Origin: Sphingomonas mucosissima
Lineage (GTDB): Bacteria; Pseudomonadota; Alphaproteobacteria; Sphingomonadales; Sphingomonadaceae
Direction: 5' to 3'
Assembly (NCBI RefSeq): GCF_002197665.1
Contig: NZ_NBBJ01000004.1
Coordinates: 230,643-294,642, forward strand
DNA: 64,000 nt
Position 1 is the stretch's first letter. Every line of letters begins with the position of its first letter. The notes under the pieces are model-generated. The model worked only from the letters and a program-made list of their open reading frames with translations. It searched no databases and was not told the DNA's origin. Shown here piece by piece: positions 1 through 9,403 of this stretch. The position numbers and the translations under genes are program-made.

Positions 1-541
1 AACGCTCCGAATCGAGATTGCCGGTCGGCTCGTCGGCGAGCAGCACGTCCGGGCGGGTGACGATCGCGCGGGCGATGGCAACGCGCTGTTGCTGACCGCC
101 GGACAGCTCCGCCGGGGTGTGATCCCACCAATCCGCGAGCCCGACCTTGTCCAGCGCCGCCATCCCCGCCTCGCGGCGGCGCTTGCGATCGTCGCCGCGA
201 TACAGGAGCGGCAGCTCGACATTCTCGAGCGCGCTGGTGCGGCTGAGCAGGTTGAAGCCTTGGAAAACGAAGCCGAGATACTTACGGCGGAGCAACGCGC
301 GCTGATCGCGGTCCAGCGTTTCGACGTGGTGCCTGCGAAACAGAAAAGTGCCGGCGCTGGGCACGTCCAGGCAGCCGAGGATGTTCATGGTAGTCGACTT
401 GCCCGACCCCGACGGGCCCATGACCGCGACGAAATCACCGGCGGCGATATCGAGATCGACGCCTTTCAGCGCCTGAAACGCGGTGGGGCCGCTGCCATAA
501 ACCTTGGTGACGGCGCGGAGCGAGATGATCGGATCGGTCAT
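1..541 (-). CDS. MacB-type ABC transporter ATP-binding protein (3' end cut by window)
   Basis: ATPase of a tripartite macrolide/lipoprotein-type export system (MacB/LolD-like family), acting on the cytoplasmic face of the inner membrane. The 180 visible residues hold Walker A GPSGSGKST (42-50), the Q-loop glutamine (94), signature LSGGQ (146-150) and Walker B LLADE (167-171) followed by the PTGNLD stretch usual in this family. The frame is open at the window edge, so whether the MacB permease domain is fused behind it cannot be seen. The ATG at 541 lies 99 nt past the adaptor stop, in the same direction, so it is the third gene of the efflux operon. Substrate unknown. Confidence 0.93.
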   Translation of the reverse strand, partial: MTDPIISLRAVTKVYGSGPTAFQALKGVDLDIAAGDFVAVMGPSGSGKSTTMNILGCLDVPSAGTFLFRRHHVETLDRDQRALLRRKYLGFVFQGFNLLSRTSALENVELPLLYRGDDRKRRREAGMAALDKVGLADWWDHTPAELSGGQQQRVAIARAIVTRPDVLLADEPTGNLDSER

Positions 542-640
542 CGCGCGGGCGCTCCGCTGCGTGCCGGCCGAACGATGGTCGGCATTTCGCGTGCGTGCGG
601 CGGCGCCTTTGTCGCGCAAGGCGGCATCCGGATCGCGGCT

Positions 641-2026
641 TTACGCTCCACCTGCGCCACCCGGGCCTCCCGCGCGCTGGCGCCGTTGTCCGCCACCGCC
701 GCCGCGCGCGCCCTCTTCGCCGGCGGATAGCTGGCCGGTGATCACCTCCATGCCCGGCCGCAAGCCGCCCGAAAGCACTTCGGTGACGGCGCCGTTGGTG
801 TCGCCCGTCGTTACCTGCACCGGCTGCGGCTGCCCATCGGCGCCCTTGATATGCACCGTCTGCTGCGCGCCGCGGCCAAGCGTCGCCTGGCGCTCCGGCC
901 GGTCGCGGCGTGGGCGGAAGGTGAGCGAGCCGGCGATCCCGCCGCTTCCTCCGGCGCCCGCGGCGGTGGGCTTGAAGCGGAAGGCGGCGTTGGGCACGAG
1001 CAGGACGTTCTTCTTGTCGCTGGTGACGATATCGGCCGTCGCCGTCATGCCGGGGCGCAGCTCCATGGTGGCGTTCGCCACTGTCAGATCCGCAGCGTAG
1101 GAGACCACTTGCCCGGCCGTTGCCGTGGCGGCGGTGCCGGTGGAGGAGGCGCTGGCGCTGCTGGCCGTCAGGTTAGAGCCGAGATCAACGCGGGTGATGG
1201 TGGCGGGGAAGGTGCGGCCGGGGAATGCATCAACGGTGAAGCTGGCTGGCTGCCCCTCCTTTACCGAGCCGACGTCGGCTTCGTCGATCGCGACCTGCAG
1301 CTTCATCTTACTCAGGTCCTCGGCGATCACGAACAGGGTGGGCGTGTTGAACGACGCCGCCACCGTCTGGCCGGGATCGACCTGCCGCGCGAGCACCACG
1401 CCGTTGACGGGCGAGCGGATAATGGCGCGGTTCCGCTGCGTCTGGTTCTGCGCCAAATTGGCGCGCGCCGCGGCGACATTCGCTTCCGCCACGCGAAGCG
1501 CCGCCACTGCGCGCTGCGCATTCGCACGGCCGGCCTGCAATTCGGTTTGCGAGGGAACGCGGCCGTTGGAAAGGCGGTAAACCTCCTCCAGCCGCGCCAA
1601 CTGGGCCTGCGCCTCCGAAACGGTGGCGCGCGCTTGGTTCACGCCCGCGACGTTGGCGGCGAGCTGCGCCTGACCGGCGCGGATCTGATCGTCGATCTGC
1701 TCGGGATCGATCAGCGCCAGTGCCTGCCCCGCCGTCACGCGATCGTTGACGTCCACGACGACGCGGGTGACGAGGCCGGACAATTGCGAGCCGACGGTGA
1801 CCTGGTTAGTCGGCGCGAGCTTGCCGGTGGCGGAGACGGTGACGGTGAGATTCCCGCGGCGGACGGGTGCGGTGGCGTATCCCGCCTCCGCACGCGCGCC
1901 GAAGAGCCGCATCCCCAACAACACCAGGAGGAGGACACCGAGCGCGACGGCACCCCATTTCACCCAGCGGCGCCACGCCGGCTGCGGCTTCACCCCGAGG
2001 AAATCGTCGAGTTGCTCGGTCGCCAT
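641..2026 (-). CDS. MacA/HlyD-family periplasmic adaptor of the efflux operon
   Basis: Periplasmic membrane-fusion protein that links the inner-membrane ABC transporter to the outer membrane factor. 461 aa from the ATG at 2026: a hydrophobic anchor at about 23-41, then the barrel/lipoyl half-motif containing GQALALID, a long Ala/Gln-rich coiled-coil hairpin, the second lipoyl half (SPVNGVVLARQVDPGQTV), a beta-barrel domain and a Gly/Arg-rich tail. A start 21 codons upstream is open, but the ATG at 2026 overlaps the stop of the upstream gene as TGATG, the usual sign of translational coupling, so it is preferred. The C-terminal low-complexity glycine/arginine tail is unusually basic. Confidence 0.93.
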   Translation of the reverse strand: MATEQLDDFLGVKPQPAWRRWVKWGAVALGVLLLVLLGMRLFGARAEAGYATAPVRRGNLTVTVSATGKLAPTNQVTVGSQLSGLVTRVVVDVNDRVTAGQALALIDPEQIDDQIRAGQAQLAANVAGVNQARATVSEAQAQLARLEEVYRLSNGRVPSQTELQAGRANAQRAVAALRVAEANVAAARANLAQNQTQRNRAIIRSPVNGVVLARQVDPGQTVAASFNTPTLFVIAEDLSKMKLQVAIDEADVGSVKEGQPASFTVDAFPGRTFPATITRVDLGSNLTASSASASSTGTAATATAGQVVSYAADLTVANATMELRPGMTATADIVTSDKKNVLLVPNAAFRFKPTAAGAGGSGGIAGSLTFRPRRDRPERQATLGRGAQQTVHIKGADGQPQPVQVTTGDTNGAVTEVLSGGLRPGMEVITGQLSAGEEGARGGGGGQRRQRAGGPGGAGGA

Positions 2027-3507
2027 CAGCGGGTTCCGTCCTGGCTGTTGTTCGATGTGGTAGCCTCGGGCGCGGCGCTGGCGTCCCAACCGCCGCCAAG
2101 CGCGCTGTAGAGCTGGATCAGCGCGTTGGCGTGATCGGCGCGGGCCTGTGCGGCGCTGTTGCGGGCCGACAGGAGCGCCGCTTCCTGCTGGCTTAGCGTG
2201 GTGAAATCGGTGAGGCCCGTGCGATATTGGCTGCGGCTGAGGAGCGCGGAATTGCTGGCCGCTTCCAGTGCCACCGCGAACTCGCGCTCACGCGCCTCGG
2301 CGGTGCTGAGCGCCACCACGGCATTCTCGATGTCCTCCAGCGCGACCAGCACTGCGCGCTTGTAGCCGGCCAAGGCGGAGTCCGCGGCAGCCTCTGCGCC
2401 CCGGACCTGGCTCCTCAGCCGGCCGCCGTTGAAGATCGCCTGCGTCAGGCCGGCGAACAGGCCGCCGGTCACCGTGTCGAGCAAACCGCCGAGGTTGCCG
2501 GCGCGCGTGCTGATGTTGCCGCTGATCGCGAGCGCGGGGTAAAGCTGCGCGGTGGCAACGCCGATCTGCGCCGTCGCGGCGGCCAGCGCGCGCTCGGCTG
2601 CGCGCACATCGGGGCGCTGGCGCAAGACATCGGCGGGGATGCCGACGCCGGCGCTCTGCGGCCCGCGCGGGATCGGCCGGGGGGCGACGAGCATCGGCTT
2701 CAGCGCGCCCGGCGCTGCGCCGGTGAGGACGCCGAGGCGTGACACGGCAGCGTTATATTGCTGCTCGATCAAGGGAACGGAGGCGGCGGTCTGCGCACGC
2801 TGCACGCGCGCCTGCTCCTGATCGAGGCTGGAGACGAGCCCGGCCTGCACGCGGAAGCCGGCGATCTCCAGATTGTCGTCCTGGAGCGCCAGGCTGTCGC
2901 GGGCATTGGCGAGCTGCAACTGGTAGAGCCGCGCCAGCACGTAATTGCGCGCGACTTCGGCCTGGACGGACAGGAGCACCGTTGCCTGATCAAAGCCCGA
3001 AGCTTCATATTGGGCCTGGCTGGCCTCCACCGTGCGGCGGACCTCGCCGAACAGGCCAAGCTGGTATTGCGCGTCGAGGCCGAGCGAGAAATTCGATCCG
3101 CCGCCGCCGCCGATGCTCTGCGTAGTACCATCGGGCAGGGTGATCAGCGTTTGTCCGCCGCGCAGCGTTTCCGATCGGCTGAAGCCGCCCGACCCGTTCA
3201 CCGTCGGCAGCAGGCTGGCGCGGCTTTGCACCAGTGCCTCGCGGGCCTGACGCAGCCTTGCGGAGGCTTGCGCGATGTCGAGGTTGCTCGCGGCGGCCCG
3301 CTCGACCAGATCGCCGAGCACCGGATCGTCGAAGCTGCGCCACCAGCGCGTCAGATCCTCACGCGTCGGCGCCGCGGTGACGGAGAAGGCGTCCGGCACG
3401 CCCAGTTCGGCGGACGTGCGTGGGCGATAGTCTGGCCCGACGGTACAACCACCAAGGGTAACAGCCCCAAGGACAGCGGAGAGAAGCGGAGCCCGCAAGC
3501 GCGTCAT
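2026..3507 (-). CDS. NodT-family outer membrane efflux lipoprotein (TolC-like)
   Basis: Outer membrane channel of the tripartite pump, first gene of the operon. 493 aa. The N-terminus is a lipoprotein signal with lipobox LGGC (acylated Cys about residue 21), followed by the TVGPDYRP start typical of NodT/OprM proteins. Two repeats of long alpha-helical OEP sequence follow (for example the QASARLRQAREALVQSRA stretch and a matching C-terminal repeat). Length fits the family (450-500 aa). It overlaps the adaptor gene by one base. Efflux of small hydrophobic compounds or antibiotics is inferred from the gene trio only. Confidence 0.93.
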   Translation of the reverse strand: MTRLRAPLLSAVLGAVTLGGCTVGPDYRPRTSAELGVPDAFSVTAAPTREDLTRWWRSFDDPVLGDLVERAAASNLDIAQASARLRQAREALVQSRASLLPTVNGSGGFSRSETLRGGQTLITLPDGTTQSIGGGGGSNFSLGLDAQYQLGLFGEVRRTVEASQAQYEASGFDQATVLLSVQAEVARNYVLARLYQLQLANARDSLALQDDNLEIAGFRVQAGLVSSLDQEQARVQRAQTAASVPLIEQQYNAAVSRLGVLTGAAPGALKPMLVAPRPIPRGPQSAGVGIPADVLRQRPDVRAAERALAAATAQIGVATAQLYPALAISGNISTRAGNLGGLLDTVTGGLFAGLTQAIFNGGRLRSQVRGAEAAADSALAGYKRAVLVALEDIENAVVALSTAEAREREFAVALEAASNSALLSRSQYRTGLTDFTTLSQQEAALLSARNSAAQARADHANALIQLYSALGGGWDASAAPEATTSNNSQDGTR

Positions 3508-3618
3508 GGTTGCGGAAATGGTTGGAAGGCCCGCAAGGGTCCAGCGCTTTTGTGTCGCGATTTGTCGCAGCGTGATTGGGGGTCGCCGATACTGACCGTC
3601 ACGTACGGGGCATCGCGA

Positions 3619-5592
3619 TCAGACCAGGTCGACCAGCACCTGATCGGTGGCGACGCTCTGGCCCGCCGCCGCCCGCACCGCTGCCACCGTCCCGTCGCCG
3701 GGCGCGCGAAGCACGTTCTCCATCTTCATCGCCTCGATCACGCCGAGCGCTTGCCCGGCGACGATCGCGTCGCCCGCCCGTACGTCCAGTCGCACGAGCA
3801 GCCCTGACATGGGCGCGATGATCTGCTTGCGATCTTCTTGGGCGTTCTCCTCACGGAGGTGGCGAGCATAAGCGGCGATGCGCTGCGGCAAGGCGCGGAC
3901 CTCATGACGGGCGCCGCGCGTGCGGAGGATGAACCCGGTCCGCGTGCGCGCCGCCTGCACCGTCACCCATTCGTCCTCCACCAGCAGGCGGACGCTGGTG
4001 CGGCCGGGTGCATAATCGTGGGAAAGCGCCATCGCTTCGCCGTCGACCGTCAGTGCGCCGCCGCCATGCGTGACGGCGAAATCCCTCCCATCGATCCGCA
4101 CCGACCATTGCTTTTCGATCGGCCCGCGTGCCCGCGCCGTGGCCATCAGAACGGCCAGCGCGGCGAGCCCGCGCAGGAGCGCCGGTGATGCGGGTGCGCC
4201 GGTGAAGCCGGTGGGATATTCCTCGTCAATGAAGCCGGTGGCCAGATCGCCGCTGCGGAAGCGGGGATGCTGCATCAGCGCGGAGAGGAAGTCGGTATTG
4301 GTCGCCGGACCATCCATGACAAAGGCGTCGAGCGCGTCGCGCTGCGCGTCGATGGCCTCATTCCGCTCTGGCGCCCAGGTGATCAGCTTGGCGATCATCG
4401 GATCGTAGAAGCGGCTGATCGTATCGCCCTCCTCCACCCCGTCATCGACACGGACGCGGCGCGGCATACCGCTGTTGGCGGGGTCGACGGCGCGCTCGGG
4501 CGGGCGATAGCGCGCCAACCGGCCCGTGCTGGGGAGGAACCCGCGATAGGGATCCTCCGCATAAACCCGCGTTTCCACCGCCCAACCGTTCAGGCGAACG
4601 TCCGCCTGGGTAAAGCCAAGCCGTTCGCCGGCCGCCACGCGGATCATCTGCTCGACGAGATCCAGTCCGGTTACCGCCTCCGTCACCGGGTGCTCCACCT
4701 GAAGGCGGGTGTTCATTTCGAGAAAGTAGAAGCTTTGGCCGCTCGGATCCGCGCCCGAGACGATCAGTTCCACCGTGCCCGCGCTGTGATAGCCGACCGC
4801 CCGGGCGAGCGAAATCGCCTGCTCGCCCATCGCCTGGCGCATCGCGGGCGTGACAAAGGGGGACGGCGCTTCCTCCACCACCTTCTGGTGGCGACGCTGA
4901 ATCGAGCATTCGCGTTCGCCGAGATGAAGAATAGTGCCGTGCTGATCGCCGAGCAGCTGGATCTCGATATGGCGCGGCCGTTCGATGAACTTTTCCAGGA
5001 GCACGCGATCATCGCCGAAGCTCGCCAGCGCCTCGCGGCGAACGGCGTCAAAGCCGTCACGGACGTCGGCTTCGTGCCAGGCGACGCGCATGCCCTTCCC
5101 GCCGCCGCCGGCGGAAGCCTTCATCATCACGGGATAGCCGATCGCCGCGGCGGCCCCCAGCGCTTCCGCGACATCCTCGATCGCACCGGGACGGCCGGGC
5201 ACGACGTTCACCCCCGCCATGCGGGCGAGCTTCTTCGATTCGATCTTGTCGCCCATCGCGGCAATGGCGGAGGGCGGCGGGCCGATGAAGGTGATGCCCG
5301 CCTCGGCGCAGGCAGTGGCGAAGGACGCGCGTTCGGAGAGAAAGCCGTAGCCGGGATGGATCGCATCCGCCCCGGTGGCAAGTGCAGCGGCGAGGATGCG
5401 GTCCGAATCCAGATAGCTGTCGCTCGCGGGCGCGGGGCCGATCCGCACCGCCTCGTCCGCCATCTGGGCGTGCAGGGCACGCGCATCGGCATCGGAATAG
5501 ACCGCCACCGTGCCGATGCCCATGCGGCGGGCAGTACGGATGATCCGGCACGCGATCTCACCGCGATTGGCGATCAGGATCTTGCCGAACAT
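3619..5592 (-). CDS. Biotin-dependent acyl-CoA carboxylase alpha subunit (biotin carboxylase + biotin carrier)
   Basis: Carries out ATP-dependent carboxylation of its own biotin and presents carboxybiotin to the beta subunit. 657 aa: biotin carboxylase N-domain (ILIANRGEIACRII), ATP-grasp with the glycine-rich KASAGGGGKGMR loop, the C-domain ending near 450, a linker domain, and a C-terminal carrier domain with the biotinylated lysine in EAMKMEN (about Lys623). Size and order fit propionyl-, methylcrotonyl- or geranyl-CoA carboxylase alpha chains; the sequence alone does not fix the acyl-CoA. It lies 28 nt after bioB, which makes its cofactor, and in the same cluster as a carboxyltransferase and an enoyl-CoA hydratase, so a role in short-chain acyl-CoA catabolism is likely. 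Confidence 0.93.
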   Translation of the reverse strand: MFGKILIANRGEIACRIIRTARRMGIGTVAVYSDADARALHAQMADEAVRIGPAPASDSYLDSDRILAAALATGADAIHPGYGFLSERASFATACAEAGITFIGPPPSAIAAMGDKIESKKLARMAGVNVVPGRPGAIEDVAEALGAAAAIGYPVMMKASAGGGGKGMRVAWHEADVRDGFDAVRREALASFGDDRVLLEKFIERPRHIEIQLLGDQHGTILHLGERECSIQRRHQKVVEEAPSPFVTPAMRQAMGEQAISLARAVGYHSAGTVELIVSGADPSGQSFYFLEMNTRLQVEHPVTEAVTGLDLVEQMIRVAAGERLGFTQADVRLNGWAVETRVYAEDPYRGFLPSTGRLARYRPPERAVDPANSGMPRRVRVDDGVEEGDTISRFYDPMIAKLITWAPERNEAIDAQRDALDAFVMDGPATNTDFLSALMQHPRFRSGDLATGFIDEEYPTGFTGAPASPALLRGLAALAVLMATARARGPIEKQWSVRIDGRDFAVTHGGGALTVDGEAMALSHDYAPGRTSVRLLVEDEWVTVQAARTRTGFILRTRGARHEVRALPQRIAAYARHLREENAQEDRKQIIAPMSGLLVRLDVRAGDAIVAGQALGVIEAMKMENVLRAPGDGTVAAVRAAAGQSVATDQVLVDLV

Positions 5593-5620
5593 GCCTGCTA
5601 CCCTCGCCCGCAGCGCAACC

Positions 5621-6616
5621 TTATTCCGCCGCCTCGCACACGCGCATCGGCTCCTCAGCGAGCATCGGCTTCAGGCCAAGCTTCGCGAACAGATTGGCGT
5701 CGGCGCTGTCGCCGCGATTGCCGGCGGTCAGCAGCTTGTCCCCGGTGAAAATCGAATTGGCGCCGGCCATGAAGCACAAAGCCTGCGTCGCCTCGCTCAT
5801 CGATTCGCGTCCTGCGGACAGGCGAACCATGCTGAGCGGCATGGCAATCCGCGCGACGGCCACGGTGCGGACGAACTCGATATCGTCGATCTTGGCGAGC
5901 GGTGCGTCGGCGAGCATGTCGCCCAGCACGGTGCCCTTCACCGGCACCAGCGCATTGACCGGAACACTCTCGGGATGGCGCGGCATGGTGGCGAGCGCAT
6001 GGACGAAGCCGACGCGATCCTCGCGCGTCTCGCCCATGCCGACGATGCCGCCGCAGCAGACGTTGATCCCTGCCGAGCGCACATGCTCCAGCGTTTCGAG
6101 CCGTTCGCCAAAGGAGCGCGTGGTGATGACCTCGCCATAACGCTCGGGCGAAGTATCGATGTTGTGATTGTAGTAATCGAGCCCCGCATCGGCGAGCCGC
6201 TGCGCCTGGGCCGGTGTCAGCATGCCGAGCGTCATGCACGTTTCCATGCCCATCTCGCGCACGCCCTCGATCATGGAGACGATCGCATCCATGTCGCGGT
6301 CCTTAGGATTGCGCCACGCGGCGCCCATGCAGAAACGCTGACTGCCGGCGTCGCGCGCCTCCGCGGCGCGTTGCAACACGGCGCGCACGTCCATCAGCTT
6401 GGTCGCCTTGACGCCGCTGTCGGCATGCGCCGACTGCGAGCAATAGCCGCAATCCTCCGGGCAGCCGCCGGTCTTGATCGACAGCAAGGTGCACAATTGC
6501 ACCTCGCCCACAGCGTGATGCGCGCGGTGTACGCCCTGCGCGTGCCACATCAGCTCATCGAACGGCAGATCAAAGAGCGCCGCGATTTCATCACGGGTCC
6601 AATCATTGCGGGTCAC
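5621..6616 (-). CDS. bioB: Biotin synthase
   Basis: Radical SAM enzyme that inserts sulfur into dethiobiotin, the last step of biotin synthesis. 331 aa with the radical SAM cluster CPEDCGYC (Cys52, 56, 59) and family-typical segments such as [11 protein letters not shown] and [10 protein letters not shown]. The frame extends 40 codons further upstream without similarity; the GTG at 6616 overlaps the stop of the preceding gene as GTGA and gives the normal BioB start ([10 protein letters not shown]), so it is chosen. It sits directly before a biotin-dependent carboxylase alpha subunit, which suggests cofactor supply coupled to demand. The other bio genes are not in the window. Confidence 0.95.
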   Translation of the reverse strand: MTRNDWTRDEIAALFDLPFDELMWHAQGVHRAHHAVGEVQLCTLLSIKTGGCPEDCGYCSQSAHADSGVKATKLMDVRAVLQRAAEARDAGSQRFCMGAAWRNPKDRDMDAIVSMIEGVREMGMETCMTLGMLTPAQAQRLADAGLDYYNHNIDTSPERYGEVITTRSFGERLETLEHVRSAGINVCCGGIVGMGETREDRVGFVHALATMPRHPESVPVNALVPVKGTVLGDMLADAPLAKIDDIEFVRTVAVARIAMPLSMVRLSAGRESMSEATQALCFMAGANSIFTGDKLLTAGNRGDSADANLFAKLGLKPMLAEEPMRVCEAAE

Positions 6617-6999
6617 CGCGTCCACATCAGATCCTTCAGTTGTTGGGTCCGCTCCCGGGTCAGCCGCGTGAAGCATTGCCCACGCACGACCCCCTGCAGT
6701 GAGCCGCCAGCGTATTGCCCGCCCTCGATCTCGCACTGCTTGTCACGGAACTGCAGCCAAGCGCGCTGGCTGGCAAGCGTTGCCGCCGCATAGCCGAACC
6801 CTCCGCCACGCGATCCGTCACGCGCATCGCGGTCCTTCATGCGGGCATAGGTCTGTTTCCATTGCGCGTTCAGCGCAGCGTCCGCGCGGCGCAGATCATC
6901 AGCCGCCTGCGCCCTCATCTGCGCCTGAGTCTGGGCGCCCGCCGACTGGCTTGGCGCCAGAACCGCCAGGCAAAGGGCGGGGATATAAAGCTTGCTCAT
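6613..6999 (-). CDS. Small secreted LprI-like (DUF1311) protein
   Basis: 128 aa. A clear signal peptide (about residues 1-22, ending SAGAQ) is followed by a helical domain with the [14 protein letters not shown] pattern and a second cysteine in GQCFTRL, the two-cysteine layout of DUF1311 (LprI-like, lysozyme-inhibitor-related) proteins. A periplasmic location is inferred. Its stop overlaps the bioB start by 4 nt (GTGA), so the two are probably translated together, although no functional link between this family and biotin is known to me. An ATG with a nearby purine-rich site is seen at 6999. Confidence 0.8.
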   Translation of the reverse strand: MSKLYIPALCLAVLAPSQSAGAQTQAQMRAQAADDLRRADAALNAQWKQTYARMKDRDARDGSRGGGFGYAAATLASQRAWLQFRDKQCEIEGGQYAGGSLQGVVRGQCFTRLTRERTQQLKDLMWTR

Positions 7000-7050
7000 C
7001 GTGCCTCCATGATCCGTCCCGGCACCAACGCACCGGGACGGGATGGATGG

Positions 7051-7842
7051 TCAACGGCCCTTGAACACAGGCTTGCGCTTCTGAAGGAAGCTGAGGCCGC
7101 CTTCGCGAGAATCATCGGAGCCGCCGGCGAGGCGCTGCCCTTCTGCCTCTGCACGCAGCACCGCGTCGAAGCTGCCGTCGAGCGCCGTCATGATGTTGCG
7201 GCGCATGGCCGATAGCGCGATGGTCGGGCCAGCGGCGAGGCGAGTGGCGAGCGCGAGCGCTTCTTCCATCAGCTTGTCGTCATCGACGGCCTTGTAGATG
7301 AGGCCCCATTCCTGCGCCTGCTCGGCACCGATCCGCTCGCCCAGCATCATCATCTGCGTGGCGCGCGCCTTGCCGATCGCCTTGGCGAGCAGCCAGGTGG
7401 AGCCGCCGTCCGGGACGAGGCCGATATTTACGAACGCCTGGAGGAAATAGGCGCTCTTGCCGGCGAACACGAAATCGCCCGACAGGCCCATGGAGCAGCC
7501 GACGCCAGCCGCGGGGCCGTTGACCGCCGTTACCACCGGCACCGAGAGGTGCATGATCTGGCTCATGAGCGGGTTGTAGAAGTTCATCAGCGCGCGGTGG
7601 CTGGTATCCCCGCCCTTGACGGGCGAATCCCCGCCGCCGCGTGCCTGGAGATCGGCGCCCGAGCAGAAGGCGCGTCCGGCGCCGGTGAGCAGCACGGCGC
7701 GCGCACCCTGAAGATCGTAGAGCGCCACCGTCAGGTCTTCGGCCAGCTGGATCGACGCTGCATTCAGCCGCTCGGGGCGGTTCAGCGTGATGACCAGGAC
7801 GTCGCCCTTCATTTCGGTCAGGATTGTTTCGTAATCAGCCAT
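7051..7842 (-). CDS. Enoyl-CoA hydratase/isomerase family protein
   Basis: Crotonase-fold enzyme acting on enoyl-CoA thioesters. 263 aa with VITLNRPERLNA near the N-terminus, the oxyanion-hole segment AFCSGADL and the VNGPAAGVGCSMGLSGDF loop. The positions usually holding the two catalytic glutamates carry other residues (Gly-Cys-Ser-Met, then Val-Pro-Asp-Gly in GLVPDGGST), a pattern closer to the PaaG/isomerase branch than to classical hydratases. The start overlaps the stop of the carboxyltransferase gene by 8 nt. Probably works in the same acyl-CoA pathway as the flanking carboxylase subunits; substrate not determined. Confidence 0.9.
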   Translation of the reverse strand: MADYETILTEMKGDVLVITLNRPERLNAASIQLAEDLTVALYDLQGARAVLLTGAGRAFCSGADLQARGGGDSPVKGGDTSHRALMNFYNPLMSQIMHLSVPVVTAVNGPAAGVGCSMGLSGDFVFAGKSAYFLQAFVNIGLVPDGGSTWLLAKAIGKARATQMMMLGERIGAEQAQEWGLIYKAVDDDKLMEEALALATRLAAGPTIALSAMRRNIMTALDGSFDAVLRAEAEGQRLAGGSDDSREGGLSFLQKRKPVFKGR

Positions 7843-9298
7843 TTCGGTCTCTCTCCCTCATATGTCCCGCTCCGTTCGGAGACGGGATTGGCAGCAAGCT
7901 GCCGGATCCTTGCGCATGCGGCGCTATGCGGCGCAGCGCCTCGGCGATCGTGCGCCGCGTAGCGGCTGGCGGGATCACCGCATCGACGAACCCTGCGTCC
8001 ACGGCGGACGAGGGATCAGCGATACGGGCGGCATAGTCACGCTTTTTCTGATCCTCGCCCTCGTCGAACAACAGCTCGGCCGCGGCGTTGCCGGTCATCG
8101 CGGCAATCTCCGCGCCCGGCCACGCGTAGCAGGGTGAGGACGTGGTTGGCTGTGGCCCCAGAACCGTCCACGCAGTACCAAGCGCTCGCCGCGTCACGAT
8201 CGTGATCCGCGGAACGGACGCACGCGCTAACGCCGCCAGCAGGTTCGCCGCATCCGCCACGATCCCGCGCGATTCTTCGGCGGCGCCCGGCAGGAAACCC
8301 GGCGAATCCAGCAAGGTGACGATCGGCACGCCGAAGCGATCGCAACGGAGCGCAAACTGTGCCGCCTTGCGCGCGGCTGCGCTGTCGATCGCGCCGCCCA
8401 TGACCATCGGCTGGTTGCCGATGATCCCGATCGTGCGCCCTTCGGTGCGACCAAAGCCGCATATTACATTGGCGGCATGGCCGGGCTGGATCTCGAACAG
8501 CTCCCCCTCGTCCACGATCGCGCGGGCGAGGTCGCGCATGTCGTATGGCTCGGTGGGATCTAGCGGGACCAGCTTGTCGAGCGCCGGTTCCTCCCGATCG
8601 TAGGGATCTCCCGTTGCGATCTGGGGCGGCGGTTTGTCTGACGCGGACGGCAGCAGATCGAGCAGGTCCCGCGCGGCCAACAGCAGGTCGATCTCGTTGG
8701 CGAACACGCCGTCAGCCATCCCGGTCCGCGTGGCATGGAGCGACGGGCCGCCGAGCGCTTCGACGCTTGCGATCTCACCGGTCGCGCGCCGCAATGTTGC
8801 GGGGCCGGCCAGATAAAGCGCGCTGGCGCGATCGAGCATGAAGGTGACATCTGCCAGCGCCGGAGCAAGCGCGGCGGTGCCGACGTTATGCCCGAAGACC
8901 AGCGCCATTTGCGGCACCCGGCCTTGGGCGCGCGCCGATTGTTGCAGCATCGCTGCTTGCGCAGCGAGGCAAGACAGCCCCTCGTCAAGCGCGCTGCCGG
9001 GCGAATCATAGAGACCCACGATCGGGGCACCGAGGCTTGTGGCCCGGTCGATCAGGTGGCCGATCTTCTCGGCATGCTGACGCGTGATGGTGCCGCCGGC
9101 GTCCGTCACATCCTGGCTGAAGGCCGCGACCGGGCGACCCTGAACAAGACCGAGGCCGGTGACGACGCCATGACCCGCCGGACCGGGTTCAACGAAGCTT
9201 GCTTCATCGAACAGAATGTCGAGCCGCTCGCGCGCGGTGAGGCGACCGCATGCATGCTGCGCCGCGCTACCTTCCCGTTCCTCGACAATGGCCGCCAT
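7835..9298 (-). CDS. Acyl-CoA carboxylase beta subunit (carboxyltransferase), divergent
   Basis: Transfers the carboxyl group from carboxybiotin to an acyl-CoA. 487 aa with two crotonase-like halves: the N-half includes the GRLTARERLDILFDE start and a DSPGSALDEG loop, the C-half includes GIIGNQPMVMGG, DSPGFLPG and the YAWPGAEIA stretch. The start is set at the ATG at 9298, which has AGGAGG 5 nt upstream; the frame stays open a further 17 codons. Compared with classical PccB/MccB from memory, the oxyanion-hole segments differ: GHNVGTAALAP replaces the usual PCAGGAVYSP and RALGTAWTVLG replaces the usual AYGGAYDVM, so the acyl-CoA accepted may be unusual. Paired with the alpha subunit 2.2 kb downstream. 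Confidence 0.87.
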   Translation of the reverse strand: MAAIVEEREGSAAQHACGRLTARERLDILFDEASFVEPGPAGHGVVTGLGLVQGRPVAAFSQDVTDAGGTITRQHAEKIGHLIDRATSLGAPIVGLYDSPGSALDEGLSCLAAQAAMLQQSARAQGRVPQMALVFGHNVGTAALAPALADVTFMLDRASALYLAGPATLRRATGEIASVEALGGPSLHATRTGMADGVFANEIDLLLAARDLLDLLPSASDKPPPQIATGDPYDREEPALDKLVPLDPTEPYDMRDLARAIVDEGELFEIQPGHAANVICGFGRTEGRTIGIIGNQPMVMGGAIDSAAARKAAQFALRCDRFGVPIVTLLDSPGFLPGAAEESRGIVADAANLLAALARASVPRITIVTRRALGTAWTVLGPQPTTSSPCYAWPGAEIAAMTGNAAAELLFDEGEDQKKRDYAARIADPSSAVDAGFVDAVIPPAATRRTIAEALRRIAPHAQGSGSLLPIPSPNGAGHMRERDRNG

Positions 9299-9403
9299 GG
9301 CATCCTCCTGCCGCGCCGGCTTCCTGCGCCTGTGCGCGGCGGGACGCAAATGGCAAAACAGTCAGGTGCGGCGGTGAAACGACGAGCAGAAGCGCTTGGC
9401 CGC

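Noticed and set aside
4267..5748. Long open frame on the + strand opposite the carboxylase alpha gene
   Set aside because: It is in the antisense of a gene with clear ATP-grasp and biotinyl motifs and shows only Arg/Ala/His-rich composition typical of antisense frames in GC-rich DNA.
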